Shown piece after piece: positions 23,701 through 38,700 of a stretch of DNA of 64,000 nucleotides (its first letter is position 1; each line of letters starts with the position of its first letter). The stretch spans positions 3,534,001-3,598,000 of the forward strand of contig NC_088716.1 of the NCBI RefSeq assembly GCF_963576615.1. Direction: 5' to 3'. Made by a program: the position numbers and the translations under genes. Origin of the DNA: Watersipora subatra. Taxonomy: Eukaryota > Bryozoa > Gymnolaemata > Cheilostomatida > Watersiporidae. The notes beneath the pieces are model-generated. The model was not told where the DNA came from, did no database searches, and worked only from the letters and a program-made list of their open reading frames with translations.

Positions 23701-26700
23701 TTCAAGGGAAGATCGGCTTGAATATGGAATACCAATCAAGTACCACAAAAATTTAAAACCAAACTGTGATAAACTGCAAGAGAGTGCGAAAGATGTAGCG
23801 ACAATGGGACAATACACGTTTCACATTATGAACCACTAACATCCAGGCAGTCTCGTGTGCTAAGAGAGATCGTCCGGTGTAATAACCATACGTACAATTA
23901 TTTGTAAATGCCAATGAGCAGTCGATTGACGCAGTTGTTAGAATGGTCAGTCTACCAGTCTGATAGTCGCAAAGTCGAATCACGTATTCTGCGGTCTATT
24001 TCCCAATCAACAACCGCGGCTTCGGACAGAGACGAACAGACAAACAAAGCTCTTATAGTTATATTACAGTAAATACTGCAATGGAATAGTTGAAACTCTG
24101 AGAATCGACATCAACAAGTCGACTGAAATAGAAGCGAGAGAGAGATGCCGCTATGCCGTGTCTCTTCCAGTAGGACAGAGAGAAGGAAGATAACCATCCG
24201 TTTATCCACTCGACTAGCGCGAGAGCCATTGTCTAGCTAGAGGCACAGCAGTTGAGAGCAAACACTAGTATCATATTTCCTCATCAAAGAAATAGAATTG
24301 TGTAAGAGCACAAGCTACTGTCCGTCACATTTCTAAGAGCGGGAGGTGTGGCTGCGTCCCAACTATAAGTAGCTCGGATAATAAAGATTTACCTGCTGAG
24401 GCTATATTCAAACATAGCATGACCATTCTTAAAGGGAAACTTGCACAGAGGTTTAGTAGATTTTATCAGAAAGTCTCAGCATGTTTCTATCATTTGTGAT
24501 TGTTTTTGATGTTTGAGGTGATCTGACTGCCAGGATGTTTTAAGATCAAATCGACAAACATTACCACGATTAAAATGCTCAGATGAAGCGAAAGTTATCG
24601 CGGTTAAAATACTCGGATCAAGGGAAAGTGTGATTATGACATCTATAGTTGTAAAGAGACTGACAGAATAGAGGCCTGTAACGCTGCAACTGGAATGCAA
24701 TAGCTGATATCAACTGTAGCAACGATACTAACTGGTGATGTCATTTTGTATGCATTTTTCTGCTGAGCGTTTTAACTGCGATCAAGTTTTGTCAATTTTA
24801 ATCTTGAAAGATCACCAGTCAGATCACCTCAAACATCAAAAACAATCACAAATAATAGAAACATACTGATACTTTCTGGTAATATCTACTCAAATTTACC
24901 AGCGACATCAACCTTGGAATAATCTAGAACTCTTCTAAATCATCGGCACTTACTACCTAGTTAAAATTTACCAAACACAGAGCATACATAGATATCTACG
25001 GACAAGTTCTATTAATAAACCAGTGACAAAGTTTGGATGTCACTGACAACGTGACAATTTCTGAAGCACCATTTAAAAGGCACCAACGTACGTACGTAAA
25101 ATGTCCTACTCTCAATACATGTAAGCTATCTGAAAACCTCATGCACACCGCTGAGATAAACCTTACAGCTCAGACAAACAAATTCTACTAATACGTTATC
25201 TTAATTGAATCTCTCTTCAAGTGAACTTGTAGACGGAGAGAGAGAGCTGAGCAACCACATGCCAAAAGATGTTAACATTGAATAGAGGTATGCATGTATG
25301 CTCCTTAACACGCTGCCCTTCTACTTGTACTGGCAGAGTTTGCTATTTTCAGTTACATCAGACTTCTTACTTATAAGACCCAGTGGGCTAACCACTTGAG
25401 CTACTCGGCAACCTATATATATATATCGAGGATATCATTTGTCAACATACCGTGTGAATCTGGCATACTGCTGGTCAGACTGCTACTGGTGAGGGTGGAC
25501 ATGGTGTCCATACTGGAGGCCAGAGGTCCTGCGCGTAAATTTGTTTGCTGTTGGAGGGCGGTTGTATGGGCGACCCAAGCCGACGGATCTATAGGTCGCA
25601 CGGGTTCCTGACGAGGTATGGTAAAGTAGCCCTTAGGTGTCGGGTCCCAGCACTTGGCCACCACCAAAGTGATGGGCCTGCAAAACGAAGAACATTCCAA
25701 CCTTGTTCTGGCCCCGACAAGACATGCTGAGGAGAAGCTCTCAAAGAAGTTTCTGACCAAATAGTTCCCAACCACATCATATACTGCAAATACGCCTACA
25801 TTACTAAACCTCTCACTGGACCAAAAGCTAGGCATGACAGACAGCGCCGCTGTTTATCCTACTATCTCTTGGGTGTGATCAAGAGGGGCAACAGCTGATC
25901 TCAGGTACTTTCCAATCATACCAAAGGTTTGTTTGAAAGACCAAATGGGCTGCGGCAACACCATAGGAAGCTAAATGGCTGGATTAAAAGCTTTTAAGCG
26001 GAGTTGGTATTGTCTGGTTACGCAATGACATGCAGATTATTGGCCATCATCTCTTCAGCAGTCATTAAGGTGTTTATAACCAATAGTTAACAAGTCTAAT
26101 AATATGGTTCCCAGGCAGTTAGTTCACACCATATAATGCCTTCCCTCAGCCTCTCTATGATACACATAGAAAGCCTACCATAAAAATCTGAACAAGATCA
26201 GGGTAGTACACCTTTCAAAACCCTGGCAACTCCATTGCCTCCGCTGTTCTACGCGCTGTCAACAGTTCAAATTCAACAGAGACTAAGAAAACGGTGGAAA
26301 AACGAGATGAGAGCTATGAGCTCATGAGACGTACCCTGGCTTCTGTACCGCCTCCCTCAATGCCCTTACAGCATCGTCATTGCTAAGGTTCTCAAACAAG
26401 ACTCCATTCACTTCTAAGATCATGTCCCCAGGCTCTATCCTCCCATCCAGTGCCACAGCACCCCTGTAAACAGAGGCCATGTTGGTCATCAACACGGATG
26501 ACGAAACTATGTTACGACGGTCAGTAGCAGATGAACAAAGGCAGCACCTGCAGCACTTGGCAGCATGTACGTCATGTTGGTATTTGTTCTCATGGCTTGC
26601 CGAAATTAATCACATTTAAAAAACTTCTAACCTGCCCCCAAGGCAAAACAATGTAAGCGCATTCCTTCATAGCATCAACTAATATAAGAACCACAGTACA

Positions 26701-29700
26701 AGGATAACAGCAATATTACATAAAATATTGATAATAATATCTTTAGACTACAAACTATGACTATTACAGACATTAAAATGATTTGTGTTACGATGAAACT
26801 GAAAACTTGATAAAACTGATGAAAAGACAATATTGATGAAAAAAATTGCATTTGACAACATTTAAGGGTGAAATATGAGGAGGCTATCAACCATAGTTTG
26901 GATACAGCATGCATTGCTTTATTTGTGAGAAGTTGCCCACCTTCAAAAGCCCCAGACTCATCCAATCCCAGACCTCATCAACGCAAAGACACTAACAACA
27001 TTAACCTAATTGTCACTTGAATGATCATGACACTGAGAATAAACCGACTGAGCGACATTTCGAAAAAGACCTCAGTTGAAGTATTTACTAAAATACTAAT
27101 ATAACACATTGTTAACACTGGTGCAGGTAGATATTCCTTCACTGGTGCAGGTAGATATTCCTTCACTGGTGCAGGTAGATATTCCTTCACTGGTGCAGGT
27201 AGATATTCCTTCACTGGTGCAGGTAGATATTCCTTCACTGGTGCAGGTAGATATTCCTTCACTGGTGCAGGTAGATATTCCTTCACTGGTGCAGGTAGAT
27301 ATTCCTTCACTGGTGCAGGTAGATATTCCTTCACTGGTGCAGGTAGATATTCCTTCACTGGTGCAGGTAGATATTCCTTCACTGGTGCAGGTAGATATTC
27401 CTTCACTGGTGCAGGTAGATATTCCTTCACTGGTGCAGGTAGATATTCCTTCACTGGTGCAGGTAGATATTCCTTCACTGGTGCAGGTAGATATTCCTTC
27501 ACTGGTGCAGGTAGATATTCCTTCACTGGTGCAGGTAGATATTCCTTCACTGGTGCAGGTAGATATTCTTTCACTGGTGCAGGTAGATATTCCTTCACTG
27601 GTGCAGGTAGATATTCCTTCACTGGTGCAGGTAGATATTCCTTCACTGGTGCAGGTAGATATTCCTTCACTGGTGCAGGTAGATATTCCTTCACTGGTGC
27701 AGGTAGATATTCCTTCACTGGTGCAGGTAGATATTCCTTCACTGGTGCAGGTAGATATTCCTTGGGGGTTATTATTATGTTGTCGTTATATTGAGCCCAA
27801 AACTTTAAAGTTGCTATTAATTTGAAATGCAAACTTTTGTAAGAAAAAGTGAAGCTGAACATGTTCAGTTGTAATGTCAGAGACATTTACAGACACCTGC
27901 AGAAACTTCCTGATAATGAAGTATGCTTAGAAGTCACAGACTTCTAGACACATAAGTCTACTGAAATTTTCCATGCTGCAGCTAGAGAAACGAACAGTGT
28001 AAAGCCTCAAGCAGTCGCTATCCTTGCTAACTTGATTACTTCTCGAAGCATCATCTAATAAGAATATGCTGGGCAACTGGAAGACAGGATACAGGAACCA
28101 GGTTGTAACTAGGTATGAGAATAAAACACCTTATAAAATAGCAGATCTAACAGTCTGGTGAAATTAAATCTACCCGTAGCTAATAGAGGTACAAGGTACA
28201 AAAACCAAAAGTATTCATTATTAGTTTTACATATGTTATTTATAGTTTTTATGTTTTTATTAGTTTTATTATGCGTATTAGTAGTTCTAAGGTACCTACT
28301 GATATACACTGATGTACTGATATACACTGATGTACTGATATACACTGATGTACTGATATACACTGATGTACTGATATACACTGATGTACTGATATACACT
28401 GATGTACTGATATACACTGATATACACTGATGTACTGATATACACTGATGTACTGATATACACTGATGTACTGATATACACTGATGTACTGATATACACT
28501 GATGTACTGATATACACTGATGTACTGATATACACTGATGCACTGATACTGATGCACTGATATACACTGATGTACTGATATACACTGATGTACTGATATA
28601 CACTGATATACTGATATACACTGATGTACTGATATACACTGATGTACTGATATACACTGATGTACTGATATACACTGATATACTGATATACACTGATGTA
28701 CTGATATACACTGATGTACTGATATACACTGATGTACTGATATACACTGATATACTGATATACACTGATGTACTGATATACACTGATGTACTGATATACA
28801 CTGATGTACTGATATACACTGATATACTGATATACACTGATGTACTGATATACACTGATGTACTGATATACACTGATGTACTGATATACACTGATATACT
28901 GATATACACTGATGTACTGATATACACTGATGTACTGATATACACTGATATACTGATATACACTGATGTACTGATATACACTGATGTACTGATATACACT
29001 GATGTACTGATATACACTGATGTACTGATATACAGGGATCACTTGTGTCAGGGCATCACAGATCTTACAATAGACGCAGGAGGAAAAAATCATCAAAAAT
29101 TTGACAGTTTGAGCTAATCAATACACAAGCTATCAGCCTCAGATCAACAATGTTGATTTATGAAACAAGTCACTCTCAGCTATCTTGTTATTTACCACAG
29201 GCTACATAAGGTTGTTTATAAGAACTGTTACAGTTGAATTCGTACCGTTAGAAAGATGAACTAGCAGAGCAAGTCTAGACTGTGAACTTCAAGTAAACCA
29301 AAGACTCTAGAGTTATAGTCTACGCTTGTTTTTCACTCCGATCGACTCACAACATATAAACTATGTTTGATATCATTTATTTACAAAATGGAGAGTTGTC
29401 ATTCCTTAGTGGTTTTCCACTTTCATTCTTGGTCACTAAAGACTGTGATGAAAGATCACTATATCTACTTATTCCCATAGTGTGTCTATGTAGAATGTGT
29501 CCATGTAAATATGGTTAACCTAATTACATGCTGTATATCTTTAGCTAACCAAATACAGTTAAACATGGATAACTCGCCTTCGGATAGCTCGAACACATGG
29601 TTAACTCGAACGGTTTCTTTGGTCCGTTCCCACGTAATGATAAATTGCTTCAGATAACTCGACCTTAACTTTGTTAACTCGAACAGTTGTTTGCCGAACG

Positions 29701-32700
29701 GCTACCGAAACAGTTGTTATCGCTTTAGAAAATCACTTTATTCTAAGCCATAGAGGTAAACATCAACTTTTCGTAGTTCATAAGCGTCGTTATTACCACC
29801 ATCGGCAAAATATTTTTTGTCAACGACTTTTCTAAAGGTTTGGTGAAATTTGATTTTTACCAAGCATCCGCTTAGCGGTGGCCCTTCGGAAGCAAGGAAA
29901 AGTGAGGTAACCTTCGCATAAACTTCAAGAAAAATCGACAAAATTGATCTTGGTTAAAACTCTCAAAAGAAAAAGATGTCTTTTCTTCTGAGCATTTCAA
30001 CAACGATCAAGTTTTGCCAATTTTAATCTAAAAAACGTCCTGGCAATAACAACACCTCAAACAACAAACCAATCTCAAGTGATAGTAAAATCTCTATATT
30101 TTTTGATAAAAAAGTTTTAAACTTTACAATAGAAGCATTTAATTTGAAACAAGCCATTTATGCTTTTGATTTATATTATAGTTTGTATATGTACATGTAT
30201 CTACTAATAAATAAATACATGGACTTGTGACAGTGCTCTGATAACTCGAACGCTCTGATAACTCGAACACTTTCGCTCAGTCTTGTGAAGTTTGAGTTAT
30301 CCATGTTTGACTGTACATGTTTGTATTTTGCCCACACATACTGGCAGATCTGGCAGCACTTTCGAGATTCAGAAAAGTATTCATGTAAAGATGGACAGTG
30401 AGGACAAGCTAGCCCCGTACTATTTGGAAATTAGGCGCCAATTACTTTTGGCCACAGACCAATTACTTTTGGCCTGTCCCAGTTCATCAGTTTAATACCT
30501 AAACTATCAGCTAAACTAAAACCTTCACACCAATTATTTCAAGATTTTTGGCTATTATATAACCTGCATATAAGACCATTGCTGAACTGTCTAAAGTTCA
30601 AATAACCACTGGTTAATATCAGTCACTTACCCTTTCATAATAGACCCTACGTAAATACCTCCGTCACCCCCCTTATTGCTCTGTCCGACAATGCTGATGC
30701 CCAGGTAGTTGGCTTGCTCTGCAACGAAATGAAGTTTGAACACGGGTGTCATCCATTGCCTATGGCAAAGCTACTAAAACTTATAAGCAAGGTCAAGGCC
30801 ATCCTACTCGTCACTCCATGAAAAACCCTAGACTTGAATGTCACATGATGCAGGGAGGGCGTAGGGTACGAGCTCAGCCACCATTAACTATGACTCGTCT
30901 AGCTTCCCCAGAATGGCACCGTCTAATAACCTATCAATTATGAATACTTTCATAATAGCCCATGATTACTGGTTTAATCTCACTGTCTAGGGGGCCTTCA
31001 GACTTACCATTTATGTTGAGAGTGACTGTGATAACGTTGAGAGACATAGTAGAGTCTGTGATACTGCTGAAGGAAGACGCCTACAACAGGACCATGCAAA
31101 TATAGACTCAATAAGTCTCAGATAGTCTCAATAAGTCTCAGATAGTCTCAATAAGTCTCAGATAGTCTCAATAAGTCTCAGATAGTCTCAATAAGTCTCA
31201 GATAGTCTCAATAAGTCTCAGATAGTCTCAATAAGTCTCAGATAGTCTCAATACATCTCAGATAGTCTCAATAAATCTCAGATAGTCTCAGTAATTCTCA
31301 GATAGTCTCAATAAATCTCAGATAGTCTCAATAAGAACCCAAAAGTGAAGAACATTTGAGTTCAGACAGATGCAGCAACGAGGGACAAAGTTTTATGTAT
31401 TTTAAAAAACTCACTGCTCAGTGGTCATTAGCTTCTTGCTAGCGATTGTCTCAGAATGGCGTTAACGATGAACTTGAACAGAATTTTAGTAAATTTTATC
31501 ATAAAGTATTTTCCGACCATTTGAGGTTGTTGTTAATGTCTGCTGTGATCTGACAGCCAGAATGTTTCAAGATTAAACTCAACAAAACTTTATCATGGTT
31601 GAAATGTTCAGATTCAAGAGAAAATGCGACTATGATGTCTATAGTGGACTTTGGCACAGAGACCGACAGAATAGGGAAGCTTGAACCTATTAGCAAATAC
31701 CAATAAACAACAAGTGATGTCATTTTGGCGCATATCGTGCTTCTGAGCGCTTTAACCACGATCAAGCTTGGTCGATTTTAATCTTGAAACATCCTGGCAG
31801 TCAGATCTCCTCGAACATCAACAATCGTAATTGATGGAAAAATACTAATAATTTCTGATAAAATAACCTAAAACTTTTTGTAAGTTCGTCTTTAAATGAA
31901 AATGCACCAGAACATAACATAATATTATAAAGCTACTCGGAATAACTGGTTTATAGATAAAATTATGGAAAAACATTTAAATTTCTTTGCAAGCTTTATA
32001 GCAGGGTATGACCGGAATGTCACGGAAAAAAGATCATGCAGATTTTCCACCACCATTTTTCACAGAGTGCTTGCTATAAGATTGGCATTAGTTTTACTAG
32101 CTCCAGTACACTTCCATGACTAGCAAGAGTCCTACTTGAGGCTGCCATGACATACCCAAATAATATGACATAGAATTGATTCCATAGCATAACGGTGGCA
32201 AACAATCAACACTGCAGCTTGGCAGCTAGCAACAGAAATACCAACACCTTGTATGCAAACATAAACAATTTGCCTCAGTGTATGTGAGAGTAGATAGCTG
32301 GTTATGTGGTGCATATCGTACAAAACAATGCTGATATAATTGAGGCAGTCTAAATATAAAATACACGCATTAGATTTTAAAATTGCTGCCGAGTCAGTGA
32401 CGTGGGTATATCATGATAAAAATTCACATCACGTACTCTACGTACGTTGGCAGTACAAACAGTCGTGTCAAATGATAAATCCATTTGTTTGAACTCGTGT
32501 GTAATGCTTGTCTTCTCCAAACTTTACCCTTTTCAGCAGGCCTTGAAGAACTGTTTTTTTATGCAAGAAGTTGTAAAAATACCTCCTTTGGCAATGGTTA
32601 ACACTGCACGATCGAGCTCCAAATACACCACACTCATTTTCAACCACTATTGGTGCTTTTTTGTAACCAAGAAGTTAGACGTACCAGACTACATGTGCTC

Positions 32701-35700
32701 ACAGTGAGATGAGCTCCTCTAATCAATGTTATACTAGGAGACAGCGGCTGCAGAGGGGGTGCCCTTCTACAGCCCCTGCATCTACACCGAGGAGCCACAA
32801 TGTCGGAGTAGAGCTCATCGCTGTTCAGTAGATCCGTCGAAGCAAAGACTACAAACTCCTGATGAATCTTGTTCGATTGCCTCCATTTTGCCAGTTCGTA
32901 ATCCCACAGCAATCTCCTCATCATAACTTTGGTAAATATCCTTGACGATATATCTTACACCAGCATCCCTTCAGCGTACACTCCAGCTAAGAGAGAGAGA
33001 GCTCAGACAGCCACACGCCCTTGCGAAGACTGTCTTACAGAACAAATGCCACCTACGCCAGTTATTAGTGTCGCTTTTAGACACTTAGTGGCATGTAGGG
33101 AAAGATACTCCGGCCAATCAGATAACAAACAGAGCCGAGTGTCATAATAGTTACACTTGCTATTCGCAGCGTTTGTCCGATTGTATGAGTCGAGTGTTTA
33201 AGATTAAATTAGGTAATTATAACATTCCCGTAGTGACATGAACACAAGGGTTTATGGTTTCCATTCAATGCATCAAAATATTATTTCGCAGCCGATTGAC
33301 TGCTGGAAGAAAATAAGAACTACCTTGGGAGAAATCGAAAGTAACTAGAAATTTGACGCCATCCCGACCCGAGATTAATCTAGGGTTGTTTACAAATAGA
33401 GACCATTGCATTGTTTACCCAGCCTCGGTCTCTTCCTTTCAAACAAAAATCTAATCACTAAACACATTGTCCACAGATTAAGGGGTGAGTGAAGTTGTTT
33501 GGTAAACAAAACAGACTAGCCAGTGTACCTGTACTCAGGCAACACTCACCCTGCTCATGTGGGGCATACGCTGATGTTTCCGTCGCCTCTGCCGATGACG
33601 GCCATACTTAGAGGACATGCTGGTGTCGCCTGTGACTGTGGAATATCTACAGAAGATGGACATGGGTGAAGATGAATAATTTAAAAACTCGATACAATTG
33701 GAGCAAGATCAACAATCAACAAGGGAATGACTATTTGAGGGACGATAATAGGTTTAGAAAGATGGGGACAAAATTGGAAGGCATCAGAGAGAGAGGGGCA
33801 AGATTGAGAGCACCAATAAGGAGAACTAAAGCTACAGGAGACAGACAATAGGGTGTAAAGTTATAATCAGTGTCTTTAAAACAAGTCTCCAGTTGTTGAA
33901 CTAAACAAAAACTTCCTGAAATTAGAAAAATTAATGAGTTGTCTAACATTCTAAATTGAAAGGACAACTCCAACAATATCTATAAAACTGAAGCAATCAT
34001 TTTGAATTATTTGTCTGTTAAAGTATTTGTGCCCGTAATATTAATATCCTGTAAGGGAGCTACCAAACCAATGAGGGTCATTTCCAATGAATCTAGAAAT
34101 ATCATGAGAACAACTATCTATCCCACATACATGTACAATTGATCATTAACATCTCTTCCAAATGAGCCATTTTATTGAATTACGAACATGATGTTTCAAA
34201 TTACTTACCATGTTATAATTTCCTCACAAACTCACCTTTATCGACTCGTTAGTTAAATATTTTTACCGATACAATAGAACATTGAATAGCTCATCACAAA
34301 CGTACTGACATGAACTCAAAAATTTTCTCTTAAAATATGTTCAGTGACACTCCAACAGTTTTCATTTTTAACCTTGAATTTCAAACGATTTGACAGCCAA
34401 GCATAGGCATCTGCATGTAGCACAGAAAAGGACACAAAAATTCATATAGAATAGATCAGAACACTTCTAATGCGATGGTTTTATCCCTAAAATCATCGCA
34501 TTAGAAAAACACCATCCAGCGATCTAATCATAGAAATATTCAAGGTGAGCTTACACCATGATTGAAGATGCAAATGAAAATATTATCAATTTAGAGCAAT
34601 ATTATATCTAGAAATAAAAATGAAAATCTAGAGCAAAGATATCAGGCTTCAATTTGATGTAATTTTAGTTTTTGTAGACCCAGTTCAGGGATATAATAGT
34701 TTGTAGACCCAGTTCAGGGATATAATAGTTTGTAGACCCAGTTCAGGGATATAATAGTTTGTAGACCCAGTTCAGGGATATAATAGTTTGTAGACCCAGT
34801 TCAGGGATATAATAGTTTGTAGACCCAGTTCAGGGATATAATAGTTTGTAGACCCAGTTCAGGGATATAATAGTTTGTAGACCCAGTTCATGGATATAAT
34901 AGTTTGTAGACCTAGTTCAGGGATATAATAGTTTGTAGACCCAGTTCAGGGATATAATAGTTTGTAGACCCAGTTCAGGGATATAATAGTTTGTAGACCC
35001 AGTTCACGGATATAATAGTTTGTAGACCCAGTTCAGGGATATAATAGTTTGTAGACCCAGTTCAGGGATATAATAGTTTGTAGACCCAGTTCAGGGATAT
35101 AATAGTTTGTAGACCCAGTTCAGGGATATAATAGTTTGTAGACCCAGTTCAGGGATATAATAGTTTGTAGACCCAGTTCAGGGATATAATAGTTTGTAGA
35201 CCCAGTTCAGGGATATAATAGTTTGTAGACCCAGTTCAGGGATATAATAGTTTGTAGACCCAGTTCAGGGATATAATAGTTTGTAGACCCAGTTCAGGGA
35301 TATAATAGTTTGTAGACCCAGTTCAGGGATATAATAGTTTGTAGACCCAGTTCAGGGATATAATAGTTTGTAGACCCAGTTCAGGGATATAATAGTTTGT
35401 AGACCCAGTTCAGGGATATAATAGTTTGAAGGAAATTTTTGTTTGGAACGCTCAGATTCAAGCAAAAGTGCAATTATGGCGTCTAGTTGCCCTTCAGCAA
35501 AGGGACCGACAGAATAGAGTTCTCGTAACGCTGCTACTCAACGCAGTAGCCGATATCAACTATAACAAGTCACATTAGCTTGGCCCATATTTTTCTTTCA
35601 CATTTTGTCCATTTTGATCTTGAAATATTCTGGCAGTAAGATCACCTCAAACATCAGAAACAATCGTAAATGATAGATAATACTGAAAATTTCTGATAAA

Positions 35701-38700
35701 ATATACTGAAATTTTATGTAAGTTCATCGTAAAAGAATATGGCACCTAGACATATATACATAGACATATATACATAGACATGTCCACAGACATATATACA
35801 CGTATACATATCTACTATATAAACGGCAATCGTTGTCTGTCTATCTATCTGTCTGTCCGCTTTATAGAGTACCGTACTTTTCGGACTATTAGCCGCTACT
35901 TTTATATAAGTGCGTGTCTATTCTGTGGTTATTTTCACCGCTAGGGCGCATTAACGGGAATCTCCGGTTAGTACACGCCCCTATTATAATACGTAACCTG
36001 CTATTCATCGTAGGGATGGACGATAAATACTGATATGCTAATAGTATGAGTTGTCTTCTCCATATATTGAGTCACCGATAACTCCCAAATATGAGCAGTA
36101 TAAATAAATTATATGGCGGTCTTTTTTTTTCGATTCGATCGTACGAAGCAAACTTAATTAATATGTGTAGTAACGGTAAATAAATTATAGAGCGGTCTTT
36201 CTTTTTCCATTCGGTCGAACGAAGCTAACCGAACTAATATGAATACTAAATATCGTAATACCGTAATTTCGTAATATGGACTATTAGCCGCTACTTTTCT
36301 CTGACGATTTGAGCCAAACGGCTTATATAAAGGTGTGGCGATTCTGTTGTTTTTCTTTCACCGCTCGAGCGCATTAACCGAAATCCCCGGTTAGCACGCT
36401 TTTTAAACGGCAAAGTTTCTGCCGTATTAAAAACACCTTTCCTGAGTTCTGCGGCCTATACAAAGGTGTCTATACAGCTATACAAATGTACTATTCATTA
36501 AATAAAATAAATTAACGTATAGTTATTTACATGCAATTAATATTTACTGCCAACGTGTACCGAGAAGGTCACGTAAACGTTTGTTTCTTGGAGCCACTGG
36601 AAAAACGCATTTCTCACCTACTAAATTTCCACATCAAAAAGGTAAGTGTTTCTTATACGATGTTGTATTGTTTATGAATTGCTACATCTCCACTACTTAA
36701 TGTTGGATTTGCCGCTGTTCGTGATAGTGGGTCATGTTCATTTCCTTCAGCAGCCGAGTTACTAATTTTTTTCCAGCTACGAGTAGGCCTACTGTAACTT
36801 ACTATTACAGAACTTTCACGAGTACTCCGAGGGTTGCGATACGCTATTGTGAAAAGAGAGCAGCTGCTATCGACTTACTGTCACCCTGCATCAGCCATGA
36901 CCAGCTATACGTCGCCTGCTCAAAAGTAGGCACACGCCGAAAACTGTTTCTTCATACGCCCGACAGAAAAACCAAAAATGTTGTCTATTCGCATGTGTTG
37001 CGTTGAACTAAGGGAGAGAGAGAGAGAGGGAGAGAAAGAGAGAGGAGGAGAGGGGGGGAGAGAGGGAGAGGGGGGAGAGAGAGGGGAGAGAGAGAGGGGA
37101 GAGAGAGAGGGAGAGCGAGGAGGAGAGGGGGGAGAGAGAGGGAGAGAAAGAGGGAGAAGAGGGAGGGAGAGGGGAGAGACGGAGAGAGGGGAAAGAGGGG
37201 AAAGAGGGAGAGAAGGAGAGAGAGACGGAGAGAGGGGAAAGAGGGAGCGAAGGAGAGAGAGAGCGAGGAGGAGAGGGGGGGAGAGAGAGGAAGAGGGAGG
37301 GAGAGAGAGGGGAGAGACGGAGAGAGGGGAGAGACGGAGAGAGGGGAAAGAGGGAGCGAGGGGAAAGAGGGAGAGAAGGAGAGAGAGAGAGACGGAGAGA
37401 GGGGAAAGAGGGAGCGAAGGAGAGAGAGAGGAGGAGAGGGGGAGAGAGAGAGGGAGAGAGAAAGAGAGAGAGGGGAAAGTGGCAGAGCGAGGAGGAGAGG
37501 GGGGAGAGAGAGGGAGAGAAAGAGGGAGGGAGAGAGAGGGGAGAGAGAGGGAGAGAGGGAGATGTGACTGCATATTTGGAGTTGTTTTACCGTATGAAAG
37601 ACAACTCTCAATAAACCTTATGCTGCCCGTGAATCTGCTCCTGTAGACGGGTAATGCAGCTAGTAGATATATATACAGTCAAACATGGATAACTCGAACT
37701 TCAAGGGACCGAGCAAAAGTGTTCGAATTATCAGAACGTTCAAGTTATCAGAGCACTGTCACAAGTCCATATATTTACTTATTTATTAGTAGATACATGT
37801 ACATATACAAACTATAATATAAATCAAAAGCACAAATGGCTTGTTTCAAATTAAATGCTTCTAATGTAAAGTTTAAAACGTTTTCATGAAAAAGTATAGA
37901 GATTTTTCTATCACTTGAGATTGGTTTGTTGCTTGAGGTGATGTTATTGCCAGGACGTTTTTCAGATTGACATTGGCAAAACTTGATCGTTGCTGAAATG
38001 CTCAAAAGAAAAGACATTTTTTTCTTTTGGGGTTTTACCCACGATCAATTTTGCCGTTTTTTCTTGAAGTTTATTCAGATTACCTTACTTTACCTGGGAT
38101 TCGTTAACACTCCGAGGCAGTTCAATTAGAAGTTTTACGAGGTTTTACGGTACATTCTATATCACTCACGCTTTTTTAATAGATACTTATTGAATGTACA
38201 CACGTATTCTGTGTTTAGGTCAAACGATGAATAGTCTTTTGTAGCTCAGACAACGTATACGTTTAATTACAACATTTTTTAAGACGTTTTAAACATTCAA
38301 CATTCCGACGTTGATTCAACACGGAATCAACGTCGGAAAACTATTCATCACGGGCTAGCCGGGTCACGCACTCAAGGATTTTCGCCACGCACATACAAAA
38401 CAACATGTGATTTTTGTTTTGTATGTGTGTGGCGAAAATCCTTGCGCGCGTGACCCGGCTAACCCGTGCTATTCATCGTATCGCAGTATAAATCAAATTT
38501 CACCAAACTTTCAGAAAAGTCGTTGACAAAAATATTTTGCCGATGGTGGTAATAACGACGCTTATGAATTACGAAAAGATGAAGTTTACCTCTATGGCTT
38601 TGAATAAAGTGATTTTCTAAAGCGATAACAACCGTTTCGGTAGCCGTTGGGCAAAAAAACAGTTCGAATTAACAGTGTTGAGTTCGAGTTATCTATAGCA

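Noticed and set aside
25360..25400. Possible reverse-strand tRNA-like words (GTGGGCTAACCACTTGAGC)
   Set aside because: No second box at tRNA spacing and no cloverleaf; too weak to list.
26978..27886. 302-codon frame with about 27 copies of KEYLPAPV
   Set aside because: It is the 24-bp array read in frame, inside the PDZ-splitting Dishevelled intron. The opposite strand is equally open (LVQVDIPS).
28109..29096. YISTSV / VYQYIS repeat proteins
   Set aside because: Frames of the 18-bp array. No unique coding sequence is attached.
32640..32924. 94-codon - strand frame in a Dishevelled intron ([18 protein letters not shown])
   Set aside because: It looks protein-like, but no acceptor and donor pair with a length divisible by three was found, and the flanking Dishevelled exons already join in phase.
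27116..35428. Tandem arrays as possible CRISPR arrays
   Set aside because: There are no unique spacers between repeats, no cas genes, and the genome is clearly animal.
36920..37646. Arg/Glu-rich and Ser/Leu/Pro-rich proteins over 200 codons
   Set aside because: Translations of the purine tract on its two strands.
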